Source of the DNA: Branchiostoma floridae | Taxonomy: Eukaryota > Chordata > Leptocardii > Amphioxiformes > Branchiostomatidae | Length of the DNA stretch: 33,510 nucleotides | NCBI RefSeq assembly: GCF_000003815.2 | Contig: NC_049983.1 | Location: 2,010,962-2,044,471 of the forward strand | Direction of reading: 5' to 3' | In this document: piece after piece, positions 1 to 10,290 of the stretch | How the letters are laid out: every line of letters begins with the position of its first letter | Position numbering within the stretch: the first letter of the stretch is position 1 | Position numbers and translations under genes: made by a program | Notes under the pieces: model-generated | What the model saw: the letters and a program-made list of their open reading frames with translations, nothing else | Database searches by the model: none | Told to the model about the DNA's origin: nothing

Positions 1-47
1 TTGGGACTTACCCCAAATTTTCAGCCAACTCCGTCAGCCTTGTTCAC

Positions 48-176
48 GGAATGGACCCGTCTGCTGTAGCTTCCGGACGTGACTGCAGCAAAGAGTCGTA
101 AATGCCAGATAACCTGTGTCGCCCCCCGTCTCTGTTCAGCGTCACGTCCGGAAGCTACATCAGACGGGTCCATTCC
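48..176. repeat. Foldback inverted repeat, 36-bp arms
   Basis: Arms at 48-83 and 141-176 are reverse complements with about one mismatch in 36, separated by a 57-nt loop. The outer ends read GGAATGGACCCGTCTG and its complement. This is the structure of a small foldback or MITE-type element. No transposase and no clear target-site duplication are visible. It lies in the intron upstream of the HNMT-like copy 1 exon at 420. Confidence 0.8.
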
Positions 177-274
177 TTAGCGTCTTCATAGCGCAATCGA
201 CCGACGTGGGACCACTGTATTGCGCATCCATAACGTTTTGGCCACCAAAATGTCGACAAATGTCAAAACGGAAC

Positions 275-316
275 TCATGCGGCTAGTAAATATACGCAGA
301 TGTGACCCCACCTTTA
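275..316. repeat. Fragment of the MITE family found whole at 2636-2950
   Basis: The stretch ending in GTGACCCCACCTTTA with TATACGCA just before it matches the right end of the palindromic element at 2636-2950. The other arm is not recognisable here, so this is a solo end or decayed copy. Confidence 0.5.
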
Positions 317-419
317 ACAGTGTGCCGCAAAGTTGCCACAATAACGTTAACCTGACGCAAACAGAGATACTATAGATCACTATATACTAGCATATCGTAT
401 CACTGTTTTACTATTATAG

Positions 420-633
420 GCACTCGTGCGAGAGGACTCGAGCCTCGGTGCTGTGAAGTTTGACTGGCGCCAGCAGACAGCAGAAGAGTACTTCCAGACA
501 AAGGAGGAAACAAAGTTCAACTTGATCCATGCGATACACGTTCTGTACAACGTGGAAGACCATGACGCCACCTTGCGGAACATGTGGGAACAGCTGGTAG
601 ATGGTGGCAACATGATGATCGCCATGGAGTCGG
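420..633 (+). CDS. HNMT-like: HNMT-like copy 1, penultimate exon (214 nt)
   Basis: Acceptor ..ctattatag at 411-419; donor gtaatt from 634. It begins in phase 0 (ALVRED) and ends after the first base of a codon. The same 214-nt length and phases occur in copy 2. It encodes the beta-strand region of the methyltransferase fold, including the LYNVED segment. Confidence 0.85.
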
Positions 634-3580
634 GTAATTACCTTCTTATGATGATGATGATGATGATGACTTTATTGAAAATTCGCAGTGTGACCGATGA
701 ATTGTATTCAATTTACAATCGAAACACACAATAAAAAGAGTCAAATATTACACATTACTTGGAATAAGTACTATATACATATATACACAGATTAAAATTT
801 CATCTGGACGATTGTCTGATAACAGGGGATTATTATTTTGGTGACATGGATATGATAATGACTACTGCTGGAATTATGGTCCGGATGCATTCAACACGAT
901 TGCTCATATAGGGAATCGGTGAGTTACTATATCGGTTTGTTCTAGACATATGGCTGTTCAATTTGTGGCTATTTCTGGTGGCTCGTCCCGAGATCTGGAA
1001 TCTAGTCGCAGGCAGCCATTCTCTGAATTCCGAGTTCAGCAATGTCCGTGCAAACTTGAAACAGAGCTGCTCCCTTCTCTCTGCTAGGGTCACAAGGATA
1101 TAAAGGTTATAAAGGAAGATTATGCTTTTTGGCTGTCTGTTTTGGCATTGAAGAAATAAAGATCTCTGTTGAGGAGTCTTGGTCTTTCAGAATGTTCTAC
1201 CGTAGAGTCTCTGCCCCGTGTTCGTACGTTAACTATCTGTGTACGCCAGTGTGTTCTTTCCGCTTGTACGCGTACGTGGCGTCCCTAGTTATCACCTGTT
1301 TGGTTTCACCTGCCCAGAATTGTATCGCTTAAGCCGCTTCCACTGCGGCGGGGAATACGTAATCACCTTCGCCAAGAAGGCTAAGTTTTCAGTCGTGCCT
1401 TGATAGGGCAGCTGTGATATATGTACAATCGAAACACACAATAAAAAGAGTCAAATATTACACATTACTTGGAATAAGTACTATATACATATATACACAG
1501 ATTAAAATTTCATTTGGACGATTGTCTGATAACAGGGGATTATTATTTTGGTGACATGGATATGATAATGACTACTGCTGGAATTATGATCCTGATGCAT
1601 TGAGCACGATTGCTCATATAGGGAATCGGTGAGTTACTATATCGGTTTGTTCTAGACATATGGCTGTTCACGTCTGGTGGCTCGTCCCGAGATCTGGAAT
1701 CTAGTCGCAGGCAGCCATTCTCTGAATTCCGAGTTCAGCAATGTCCGTGCAAACTTGAAACAGAGCTGCTACCTTCTCTCTGCTAGGGTCACAAGGATAT
1801 AAAGGTTATAAAGGAAGGTTATGCTTTTGGCTGTCTGTTTTGGCATTGAAGAAATAACGATCTCCGTTGAGGAGTCTTGGTCTTTCAGAATGTTCTACCG
1901 TAGCGTCTCTGCCCCGTGTTCGTACGTTGACTATCTGTGTACGCCAGTGTGTTCTTCCCGCTAGTACGCGTACGTGGAGTCCCTAGTTATCACCTGTTTG
2001 GTTTCACCTGCCCAGAATTGTATCGCTTAAGCCGTCTCCACTGCGGCGGGGAATGCATAATCGCCTTCACCAAGAAGGCTATAGCTAAGTTTTCAGTTGT
2101 GCCTTGATAGGGCAGCTAGCTTTGCTATATGTACAACTAGGTGAACGGCATATCGCATGAACAACATGTGGATGGATTTTCATGATATTTGGTATTTGAG
2201 TAGTTGCGAAAAAGAAGGTCCTGTTAGAAAATGGTTCACCTGGCATTTTCCGTCAACACTGCAGGCCGCTTTTCGTTGAGGTCATGAGAAAAGAGGCAAG
2301 GGTCAGACAAAGTATATAACAGAGATACTGTTTATATATTTTAGAGTCCTTGTAAGTCCTATAAGCCTATATGCACGATTTTTACATAGTATTACATACA
2401 AAATACATGGTAAAAAGAAACTCAGCTACATGATTCAAGTCCGTTCATTTTGACCGTTCCAATTACTTTGAGAGTCTTTTAAAGGAAGCCAGAGTTCTTA
2501 AAGTAATGGGAACGGTCGATATGATCCAAAGTTGGAATTATTGTAGTTGGATAAACAAAGCATCTCACCCTACTAATCATATCTTCATAACGAGGGTCAG
2601 TCTCTGTTCAAATCAACTCCGCTTGAAAAGAGATGTAAAGGTGGGTTCACACGTGCGTATATATTTAAGTCCGTATGAGGCGCGCATGGGAGTATTTGCC
2701 TCCACCAGGCCCCACAGGTCGTTGGAAAAATAATAGAAATTGGACAAACGTAAACAGGTAACATGCAAGACGAGTTAGCTGGGTTGCTAAACATACTTCT
2801 CGGTCAGCTAACTCATCTGGCATGTTATGTATCTATATTTGTCCAATTTGTACTATTTTTCCCAGGACCTGTGGAGCCTGGTAGAGACTAAGAGCCTCAT
2901 ACGCACATCAAACGGATTTGAATATATACGCATGTGTGACCCCACCTTTAGACTTGATGTCATGCACAAATGTCTATGTTATAGAGGAATTGTGTCGTTA
3001 GGTTGCCATATGCTTTAGAAAAGACTGAAGAAGCTGCTAGAGCCCAGATATGCAGTAGTACATTTTTTTTAATGTTTAGTGTATTATTAGATTTAATATC
3101 AATGCTGTTATTAGTATTCTCTTTTCTTATATGCATTACCCTACATATGGTCTCTTTACTCTCTTATGCATATATTTCACTGGGGAATGAATATGAGATA
3201 AAGAGTATTATCATTATATTCCCACAGATAAACGTGGTATGGGGAAGCTGTGGTACAAGTTGTGGGAGGAATTCGGCCAGGGTGACCGTTTGAAGACGGA
3301 ACTACGTACTTCCGGTGACGTCAGACAGTGGCTAGACACAAGGAACATCAGTTACGTCACTTCCGTGAATGAAAGGAACATAAACGTCGCAGAGTGTTTC
3401 CAGGAACACTCAAAAGAGGGAAGTGTTCTTCTCGACTTCTTGACAAAAACAGCGTACGTCACCGATGTACCAGAAATCAAATCAATGGCTCTGAAGTACA
3501 TCCGAAGTAATTCGTCAGTGGTTGATGATAAGATTATATTCCAATCAAGTATTGAAACTATCCTTGCCATCAAGAATTGA
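420..3580 (+). CDS. HNMT-like: HNMT-like methyltransferase, copy 1 (3' part; 5' exons outside the window)
   Basis: Two coding exons, 420-633 and 3228-3580, are joined by a GT-AG intron in phase 1 and encode the C-terminal two thirds of a class I SAM-dependent methyltransferase related to vertebrate histamine N-methyltransferase, a cytosolic enzyme. The match is collinear: VKFDW aligns with human VKFAW, then a LIHAIHVLYNVED segment, then KLWYKLWEEF against human DKLWKKY, then LLDFLTKTAY against LLWDFLTET. The exons for the N-terminus and the SAM glycine motif should lie left of position 1. The residue at human Gln143 is His here and the one at Asn283 is Ser, so histamine as substrate is doubtful. 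Copy 2 downstream is about 86% identical in the shared exon. Frame and splice sites are intact, so it looks functional as far as visible. Confidence 0.85.
647..669 (+). repeat. (ATG)n/(TGA)n microsatellite
   Basis: Seven or so ATG triplets just after the exon donor, inside the intron. They create an apparent poly-Met reading frame that is not coding. Confidence 0.85.
714..2136 (+). repeat. Direct tandem duplication, two ~710-bp units in an intron
   Basis: The sequence from about 714 to 1423 is repeated from about 1424 to 2136 with only scattered substitutions and small indels (for example near 958 versus 1668). Both units start at TACAATCGAAACACACAATA and end with GATAGGGCAGCT followed by ATATGTACAA. 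No protein family is recognised; short reading frames within it are broken between the copies. It lies in the intron between the two copy 1 exons. Confidence 0.9.
2636..2950. mobile_element. Palindromic MITE (315 bp, arms about 130 bp)
   Basis: The left end TAAAGGTGGGTTCACAC and right end GTGACCCCACCTTTA are complementary. Complementarity runs inward through ATTGGACAAA at about 2740 against TTTGTCCAAT at about 2842. The centre near 2770-2820 is also self-complementary (GAGTTAGCTG against CAGCTAACTC). This is a long foldback non-autonomous DNA element with no coding capacity. A related end occurs at 275-316. Confidence 0.85.
3228..3580 (+). CDS. HNMT-like: HNMT-like copy 1, terminal exon
   Basis: Acceptor ..tattcccacag at 3217-3227. 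Joining to the previous exon gives a split GAT codon, then KRGMGKLW. It carries the aromatic pair W..W (KLWYKLW) that aligns with human Trp179 and Trp183, then LLDFLTKTAY. It ends ..IETILAIKN with TGA at 3578-3580, slightly shorter than copy 2. Confidence 0.88.
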
Positions 3581-3950
3581 ACGAATCAAAATGATATTTT
3601 GCAGTCTGTGATAAAATGATGTTCACTGTTCATTTGATACATATGTATCTAATATTATAGATAACATACTATAAAATGCAATGTCATGTATAATATTAAG
3701 AGGGTCTTACAGAAACAAAAATGACTAAAACCAAAGCGACGCGAACCATTAGTGAATCTCCATTTATGTGTGTGGTGTACCACATATATGTAATGATGAA
3801 TTGCGACTATTTATAGAATCATTAATTTTTGTAGGATATTGATATCTAGCCGTTTTTCAGATTGCATGTTTTTCGATTAACAATTGCTTTCAAAAAACTT
3901 TTATACGATGAATAACATATGTCCACAATGTATTGTTTTGTCACAATTTG

Positions 3951-3956
3951 AATAAA
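3951..3956 (+). promoter_or_regulatory. Poly(A) signal AATAAA, HNMT-like copy 1
   Basis: Canonical AATAAA about 370 nt after the stop codon at 3580, a plausible 3' UTR length. No equivalent AATAAA was seen in the first several hundred bases after copy 2. Confidence 0.55.
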
Positions 3957-4105
3957 GTCAAAGACGATAAATTGTTGCAGAATTCAGATTCTCTGCGCCA
4001 CTTTTAGAATGTCTTTTGCAATTTGGTGCAACCAGACGCGATCCGGTGAGGTACCCGGTCAAAACGTTTCCAATCGTTCCGTTCCCCTTGTGTTAAGAAG
4101 AAGAA

Positions 4106-4211
4106 TTGTGTGTGTGTGTGTATGTATGTGTGTGTTTGTGCGTATGTGTGTGTGTATGTGTGTGTGTGTGTGCATGTGCACGTCTCTGAGTGTCTGTGTG
4201 TGTGGGGGGGG
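4106..4211. repeat. TG-rich microsatellite with a G run
   Basis: Interrupted (TG)n with TATG variants, ending in a GGGGGGGG run near 4205. Several long shadow reading frames on both strands here come only from the dinucleotide repeat. Confidence 0.95.
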
Positions 4212-4304
4212 GAGGTGTCCTTGTGTGCGCGCATGCTTTCGTCTCCGTGAGTTTCTTTGTCTTTTGTACTATTAAAAGCTCCTTGGTACTATTCAAAGGC
4301 CGGT

Positions 4305-4475
4305 GGAAGAAATGGACTGTCACTCCGTGTGGTAAGCTATCGAAATCCATGGGAACTTTAGAATGCACTCAAGCACAAATTAACCGACGCCGAACTGTTA
4401 ATGTTTAGGAAGTTACGGCGTTTACTGTCATTTTGTAATCCACGAAATGTCTTCATGGTTGTAGTGTACATTAAA
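4305..4475 (+). repeat. Duplicated 3' flank, copy 1 side
   Basis: This stretch resembles 10120-10290 downstream of copy 2. Shared landmarks are a GAAGAAA..GGACTxTCACT segment, GGAAGTTAC, CTGTCATTTT and xxCATGGT, in the same order and spacing. Both sit just after a GT-rich microsatellite. It shows that duplication of the HNMT-like gene included non-coding flank. No gene is claimed here. Confidence 0.6.
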
Positions 4476-4928
4476 AATAAATTATGTAAGTGTAATGTTG
4501 TTGTTGTTTTTTTGTTGCACCCGTGGCAATTATGTACATTATGTACATTTAGCATCGAGGTCAAACCGTTCTACGGGGATAAGTGGTTCGACCGGTTGGC
4601 AAGCTCTACGACCTTAGACAGTCAGTTCTGACTCAGAGGTTCTACAATTACGACGGACCATACATAGTTGAAATATTTGCTACTCTTACTACAACTTTAG
4701 TTGGCCAACGGGAGTCTAGCCGTTTTTGTAACATTGTTGAGATTTGTGAGGACACCTCTCGATTAGACGGCGACTGTTAGCGTTGAGCAACCCAAGTTGC
4801 ATCATTTTTTTTTCTTTAACCGATCGTGGCCCTGAGCGGATTATTACGTGACATAAGAAGGCTGAGGACAATTCTTTAACTCTAGTACACATGTACAGCG
4901 CGAGGTATATTGTGCTTCTGGACTTAAA

Positions 4929-4948
4929 GGTCGTGAGTTCGACTCCCG
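4929..4948 (+). repeat. tRNA B-box-like motif (possible SINE remnant)
   Basis: GAGTTCGACTCC matches the Pol III B-box consensus GGTTCGANTCC and is followed by a T run at about 4956-4963. A similar GAGTTTGATCC lies at about 15891. No cloverleaf could be drawn, so a functional tRNA is not supported. Confidence 0.3.
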
Positions 4949-5029
4949 TTGTCTCTTTTTTTTAATTAGAGACCATGAATGGTTCATTGTACTGGCCAAC
5001 AAGATCTTAGAATAGTTCATGTTAAATTT

Positions 5030-5330
5030 GGACTGGTTCATTTTATATGGGAGTGCCGCTGAAGATTACATTCTTGCATGGGGGATTTTTAAACATTCAA
5101 GTTAAGATTTATTTCTAGTGGGTATTTTGACAGGGTCCATTGCGCATGGGGGTGCCCGTTAAAGAGTCCATTTTTTTGTAAGGACAAAATCTCAATTCTA
5201 AACCAATGTAACTTTGCAGGGCCGCCTGTAGTTTACTTTTAGGCAAATATATTTTCATAATGTTCAATTTTTGCATACGCAGGGGTGATTTTTTAACAGT
5301 CCAATATTTTGCATGGGGTAGGTGAAATAT
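5030..5330. repeat. Degenerate short repeats with a GCATGGGGG-like core
   Basis: The motif TTGCATGGGGG and variants (TGCGCATGGGGG, TTGCATGGGG) recur at about 5075, 5140 and 5310, several followed by T-rich runs and AAxAGTCCA. It is a decayed tandem array just upstream of the first coding exon of copy 2. No promoter element was recognised. Confidence 0.45.
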
Positions 5331-5383
5331 CTCGAGATTTCTTGCAAATATTGCAGTTTTGCGAATACATTGCATACGTACAG

Positions 5384-5553
5384 GAATGGCGAAGGTTGGA
5401 AGGCTGATAAACCACTCGGTGGAGCGGTATTTGGCCGGGTTTAGGTTGTTTGCGGCGGTGAATGGGGGAAGAAAAGATATCAACGAAGGTCTATATGAAT
5501 CCTGTGTGAGCCGGGATCTGTCCTGCGTGTGCTGGGGATAGGGAGTGGGTCAG
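5384..5553 (+). CDS. HNMT-like: HNMT-like copy 2, exon A (start codon and SAM motif I, frameshifted)
   Basis: Acceptor ..catacgtacag at 5373-5383, ATG at 5386, consensus donor gtgagt from 5554. The first part reads MAKVGRLINHSVERYL in one frame; the end reads SVLRVLGIGSGSG in another, with phase 1 at the donor, exactly what exon B requires. The switch falls near 5490-5500 (..CTATATGAATCC..). No plausible mini-intron explains it. Confidence 0.75.
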
Positions 5554-8500
5554 GTGAGTCCGCCATGGAGTATTCCCTTATGCATAGTGATGCAGCTACA
5601 TACGTACAGGACTCTTCAAAGACTGTATAGGCAGAACACAGTAGATGATGCTGATGATAGTCTGGTTCTGGTCCTAGAAATCCGCGTGGTTCCTACCCTG
5701 CTTGACTGTGCATGCCCTTCCCTCTTTATTATTTAGGGCATGGTAAGCCTTTATTTCACCTTGAGTACAAACCCTTCGGCCTGAGCCGGTTTTCAAGGGT
5801 TCAAGAAAGGTCAATCAGAGAATATGTCTTTGTTCTGGATACGGTAATTTCACATTAAACACATTAAAAAATCAGACTTACCCAAAAGACTTTCTGCAAT
5901 TTATGATCCACTGCTCATATAGTCACGTGTGTGATCTACATAACGTTACGTCACAGCAGCGAGTTGTCCATATTACTTGACAAAAACTGGAGTCTATAAG
6001 TCGAAAATTTGTGTAAGTGAAATTTATTATGTTGCAAATTCGACTTTATCCAGAATGACTTCTACCGAGAACACAGGTGAACTATCAAGTTGATATGCCT
6101 TTTTGTGTTCAACAGGAAAAAGCTTGTGCTAATTAATCTCTGGTAATTAACATTCAAAAGCAAGAGACCAGCATGTTAACTTTTGCCAGTACTTTCTGTG
6201 TCCATGCTTGTTTATCATGTGCATGTACCGGGGGGCACGCCGTATGCCGACCAAACATGGTTTACTACCATAACAACAATAGCAAATTTTATACTAAATG
6301 TTTAACTACCGCAATGTTATACAACCGTAATAACAAAATGTCTACCTTTAACCCTCAAGCACCCGACCTTTTTTTGCGACTAAAATGACCGAGTGGGGTC
6401 CAAATGGACCCCAAAATGTTTTGTTCATAAAATCTCGGTACCATTTCTTATCTTATCGGCGATCATTGTATATACATTGCTTCGTCAATGTAAGAGGAAG
6501 ATTTTGAGATGTTAAGGTGTTGCTAATTCCAACTCATTATCATAATTTATGCAAAAGTTCAGAAGGACCACGTTTTGCACTAAACCTATTCCGACCAGAT
6601 AGGGGAAATTTTGAGGCCCTCAGCAACATTTATGACGCATAACTCATGAACGGCTGGAGCTAAAGCTACGAAACTTGGTAATTTATCACAAAATATTGTT
6701 TGCAAACGCTTTTGATCAATAAAGTAAGTTTATCATTTTTGGGGGTTGCCATGGCAACCATATTCTAACAGGCATATTTTTGCCAAAATTTGACAATTTC
6801 AATTTAAACAAGGTTTTCTTGGTACACTACACCTGTTTTCTGACAACAATTTAATTCTATGAAATCCAATGTAATTTTCATGACTTAAAATTTATAATTT
6901 ATGCTAATTTCATGACGTCATTGGTCAAAATCCAAGATGAACGCCCTGATTAGGCAAATGACGTCATAATGTCGTCACATTACATGTTGATGACACAGAA
7001 ATTTTTGTGATGATTTAAGTTTACATTCTTATTATTGTCTGAAAGTTTGGTAGTCATACTGTAAGTGGTTAAGGAGTTAGCCTCCAAAGTTGGTTTTAAA
7101 AACTGAACACAAACTTTCTTTATAATTTCCACATTATTGTACCAATCTTTGCGAAAACTTAGGAGAAGGTATAAGACATATTCACTGACAAAGTCACAGA
7201 AGGATTTTTTCTTCAGATCAAAAATGTTCAAATGGCACTTCAAAATGTACGCCTGGGGTCCAAATGGACCCCACTCGGGTGTTTGAGGGTTAAACAACTA
7301 CCGTAATAACAATAGGCAAGGTTTCCTATGTACCTCGTGTCGGTTGCCGCTTGTCGGCCATGTTGGAAAAGTTGCAGTACATGGCTCTGATTAGCTTGTG
7401 CCGAATAGGCAAGCTCATTTATATGCAAGACGGTTTGATTGAGAAATGAGGAGGACAGTTAAGCAGAGAGCGAAATAAGTGGAGTTTTTAGGATGTGGAT
7501 TCGACTCAGCGGAATAGGAGAATGTAGCGGTGACTTTTAGCAGCTTTAACCTGAACAGGTGCATTCTAAAAAGTGAGCTGCTACAACATACTAGGTACGC
7601 GTAATTCTATTTTACACAAAAAATTGCGTTGCTTATACCATGTACCAATTAACAAAACAAATAAAACAAGAAATGCTTTTGAAAAAGCTTGCATTGCAAC
7701 CATTAGATAACGGTGAGAATGAAATGGCAACAGAAAGTCCATATCAAGTAGGTCAACCATTTTTTTTGTATTCAATTCTCTGCACTTTCTAGGAGTCATT
7801 GATTGCGTCATTCTCAAGAAGCTGCTCCAACGTCTCACAAGTGTGTACAACAGGGTGATAGAGCCATCGGTGGACATGATCGAGCGATACAAGGTTGCTA
7901 TACTATACACTACATACTAACTTACTAGTCAATGCTTACTAATCAATGCTGAAACGAGGGTACGTCGAGACCGCCGTGAACGTCCTTTTAATGAATCTTA
8001 ATTATCGTTCATTGTTTTGTTTATAATCTAGTGGCGACACTACGATTTATGATAAGATAATCATGTACCTGATGTGACTATGACATTCCTGGGCGGCCAA
8101 TGTTTTTACCAGCTCGAGGGCACGAGCTTTTAAAGCTATGCTACGTAATATTTGGACAATACAAAAAGTTGATTTTCCTGCAATTTCTTTACATAGTAAG
8201 CTAAATCTAACATTTAGCGTTGAATACCAAGGCTCAGTGAGAGAAGTTGCAACATCAGTCCATCATACAAACAAGTCTACAAACTGTTATCTTTCGACAT
8301 GGACCTCCATGCTTCCTAGGGAAACATGCCCACATGTTCTAGAATATTTCAAAATTGAGCACAAATAATTACGTAGCTTTAAATCTTGTTCAGTCGCCTT
8401 AGACAGCCAATGTAATCCAACAGAACCGCATCATTGTAACTCTGTAGGCGCTCGTGCGAGAAGACACAAGCCTCGCTGCTGTGAAGTTTGACTGGCGCCA

Positions 8501-9661
8501 GCAGACAGCAGAAGAGTACTTCCAGACAAAGGATGACACAAAGTTCAACCTGATCCATGCAATACGCGTTCTGTACAACGTGGAAGACCATGACGCCACC
8601 TTGCGGAACATGTGGGAACAGCTGGCTGATGGTGGCTACATGATAGTCGCCATGCAGTCAGGTATTGACGATCATTGTAGTGCTATCTTATGTGAAATCA
8701 ACGCAATTCAGCCCTACGGGGGCTGCAAAGTTTATTGAAAATAAAGTTTCGGTTTCAGGTAATTACACTACTTGACTGCATAGCATGGTACAAGAATAGT
8801 ATTTTACAAACACTTCTAGCGTCTAGACAAATTTTGGCGACGCCTCGGGGGCGAGCCTAATAGTATAGTATGCGTCCGTTTGAAAAGAATTCCCAAAATT
8901 TCGTGGCACTTTTCCCGCATACGCAGTAGTGTCATCTGAGTATTCCCCGGGGAATTTGTTTTGATGGCACTTGCTTTAGCCTGTTTTATGAAATATTTTT
9001 CTATGTATACCACGGAAGGGTTATCACATGTCATACAGTATTTGATTTCATACGACATAGTTTATCATGCGTGTCTTCGTACGATTCCTACGGATTTCAT
9101 AAGATTTATCATTGCCTTGCTTAGGCATCCCTGAGCATTAGAGGTCGTTTGGATACATTAGTAGAATGTTTGATTGTTAACGTTTCTAGTTTAATGTTAA
9201 CGTATCTGTTAAGAATCGATGTACAATTGTTTTAACAGAAATTGGACATCTTACTCACTCACACTTGCACCATGATTTTATACATTCCTGCAGACAGAAG
9301 CGTTAAGGGAAAGCTGTGGTACAAGTTGTGGGAGGAATTCGGCCAGGGAGACCGATTGAAGACGGAACTACGTACTTCCGGCGACGTCAGACAGTGGTTG
9401 GACACAAGGAACATCAGTTACGTCACTTCCGTTAACGAAATGGACACGAACGTCACAGAGTGTTTTAAGGAACACTCTGAAGAGGGAAATCTACTTCTCG
9501 ACTTCTTGACAAAAACAGCGTACTTAGCCGAAGTACCAGAAATCAAATCAATGGCCCTGGAGTATATCCGACGTAATTCGTCAGTGGTTGATGATAAAAT
9601 TCTTTTCCAATCAAACATTGAAATTATCATTGCCAGCAAAAATTGTACGTCGGAAAAGTAA
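5386..9661 (+). CDS. HNMT-like: HNMT-like methyltransferase, copy 2 (all coding exons; apparent 1-nt frameshift)
   Basis: Four exons (5384-5553, 7793-7893, 8448-8661, 9294-9661) give a complete SAM-dependent methyltransferase of about 283 residues if the frame is taken as continuous, against 292 in human HNMT. Order: N-terminal helix (NHSVERYLAGFRLF), SAM motif I (VLGIGSGSG), acidic ribose-binding motif (VIEPSVDM, human VVEPSAEQ), LYNVED, KLWYKLW and a C-terminal LLDFLTKTAY. From ATG 5386 the frame meets TAG at 5539-5541. The glycine motif is one frame away, so about one base is missing near 5490-5500. Later exons keep frame and splice sites. This is either a young pseudogene, a polymorphic frameshift or an assembly error. 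Residues aligned with human Glu28, Gln143 and Asn283 are not conserved, so the substrate is unknown. Confidence 0.8.
6348..7293. mobile_element. TTAA-flanked MITE (piggyBac-like ends)
   Basis: Bounded by TTAA at 6348-6351 and 7290-7293. The inner ends are CCCTCAAGCACCCGA and its near complement TCGGGTGTTTGAGGG. TTAA target duplications with a CCC..GGG terminus are the hallmark of the piggyBac superfamily. An 18-bp near-palindrome GGGGTCCAAATGGACCCC occurs near both ends (6395-6412 and 7255-7272). No transposase is seen; the 105-codon minus-strand frame inside is probably fortuitous. It sits in the first intron of copy 2. Confidence 0.8.
7793..7893 (+). CDS. HNMT-like: HNMT-like copy 2, exon B (101 nt)
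   Basis: Acceptor ..ctgcactttctag, donor gttgct. Entering in phase 1 it completes a Gly codon, then reads VIDCVILKKLLQRL and NRVIEPSVDMIERYK. The acidic E of IEPS aligns with human HNMT Glu89, which contacts the SAM ribose. The exon ends in phase 0, matching exon C. Confidence 0.85.
8448..8661 (+). CDS. HNMT-like: HNMT-like copy 2, exon C (214 nt)
   Basis: Acceptor ..aactctgtag, donor gtattg. It is the same length and phases as 420-633 in copy 1 (ALVREDTS.., VKFDWRQQ). The residue aligned with human Gln143 is Arg (HAIRVLYNV), whereas copy 1 has His. Confidence 0.88.
8704..8745 (+). repeat. Dispersed repeat tail (CAATTCAGCCC..GGGCTGCAAAG)
   Basis: CAATTCAGCCCTACGGGGGC then TGCAAAG followed by AATAAA at about 8740. 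A close variant, CAATTCAGCCCCTGGCTGCA, occurs at about 15265-15284. It resembles the 3' tail of a dispersed retroelement; the family is not identified. The AATAAA lies inside an intron of copy 2 and could in principle serve as an early poly(A) site. Confidence 0.4.
9294..9661 (+). CDS. HNMT-like: HNMT-like copy 2, terminal exon
   Basis: Acceptor ..tacattcctgcag ending at 9293; joining gives a split GAC codon then RSVKGKLWYKLW. It ends ..IIIASKNCTSEK with TAA at 9659-9661, five codons longer than copy 1 because the stop site moved. Aromatic W..W and LLDFLTKTAY are conserved. Confidence 0.88.
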
Positions 9662-10040
9662 ACACTCAGGCATATGATTGTTTGAGATGTTTTGGATTCA
9701 ATTAATTTCATCAGTTAAGTATCTTTGCTGCAGAGCTTGTAATATTTTCTTTGAACTTTCCCCAAATTTTCTCCGGACTATCCTTGAGATTAAGGATTCA
9801 GATAAATTCTGCGATCGAGTTGAAAACTGACTTTAACTTCTGCACAAATCGAACTTGTGTTACGTGCTTGAAATGGGGTATGTAGCCCAGTATACATTGT
9901 TTACTTAGTTCAAAATAGGTGAAGTCTTTCCCCGTACCAAACTACTCTTCGCACTCTACTTCATTTTTTTCCTTCGTCCGTAGTTTATGACAGACACGTT
10001 TTCTTTCTTGATATAACAAAAGAAAGCAGCGTGTGTTTGA

Positions 10041-10099
10041 GCGTGTGTGTGTGCGGGTGTGTGTACGTGTGCGTGTGTGTGTGTGCGCGTGTGTGTGTC
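10041..10099. repeat. GT-rich microsatellite
   Basis: Interrupted (GT)n with GC and AC variants. It holds the same position relative to copy 2 as 4106-4211 does to copy 1, so the tract was probably present before the duplication. Confidence 0.92.
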
Positions 10100-10119
10100 A
10101 CTTTGGTATTCATTCAAAG

Positions 10120-10290
10120 ATGAAGAAAAGGACTATCACTGTGGGGTTAGCTAATTGGATCAGGAGGAAGTTTATAAAAGATCAGCACAAACACACATTG
10201 CTGATTTTCGGAAGTTACATTTGCTGTCATTTTCAAACACTCAAAATATCTACATGGTGATACTGGATACGACAAAGAAGCATGGACACT
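10120..10290 (+). repeat. Duplicated 3' flank, copy 2 side
   Basis: Counterpart of 4305-4475, with the same ordered landmarks (GGAAGTTAC, TGCTGTCATTTT, CATGGT). The frame 10155-10469 starts in it, but its downstream part has no counterpart after copy 1. Confidence 0.6.
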
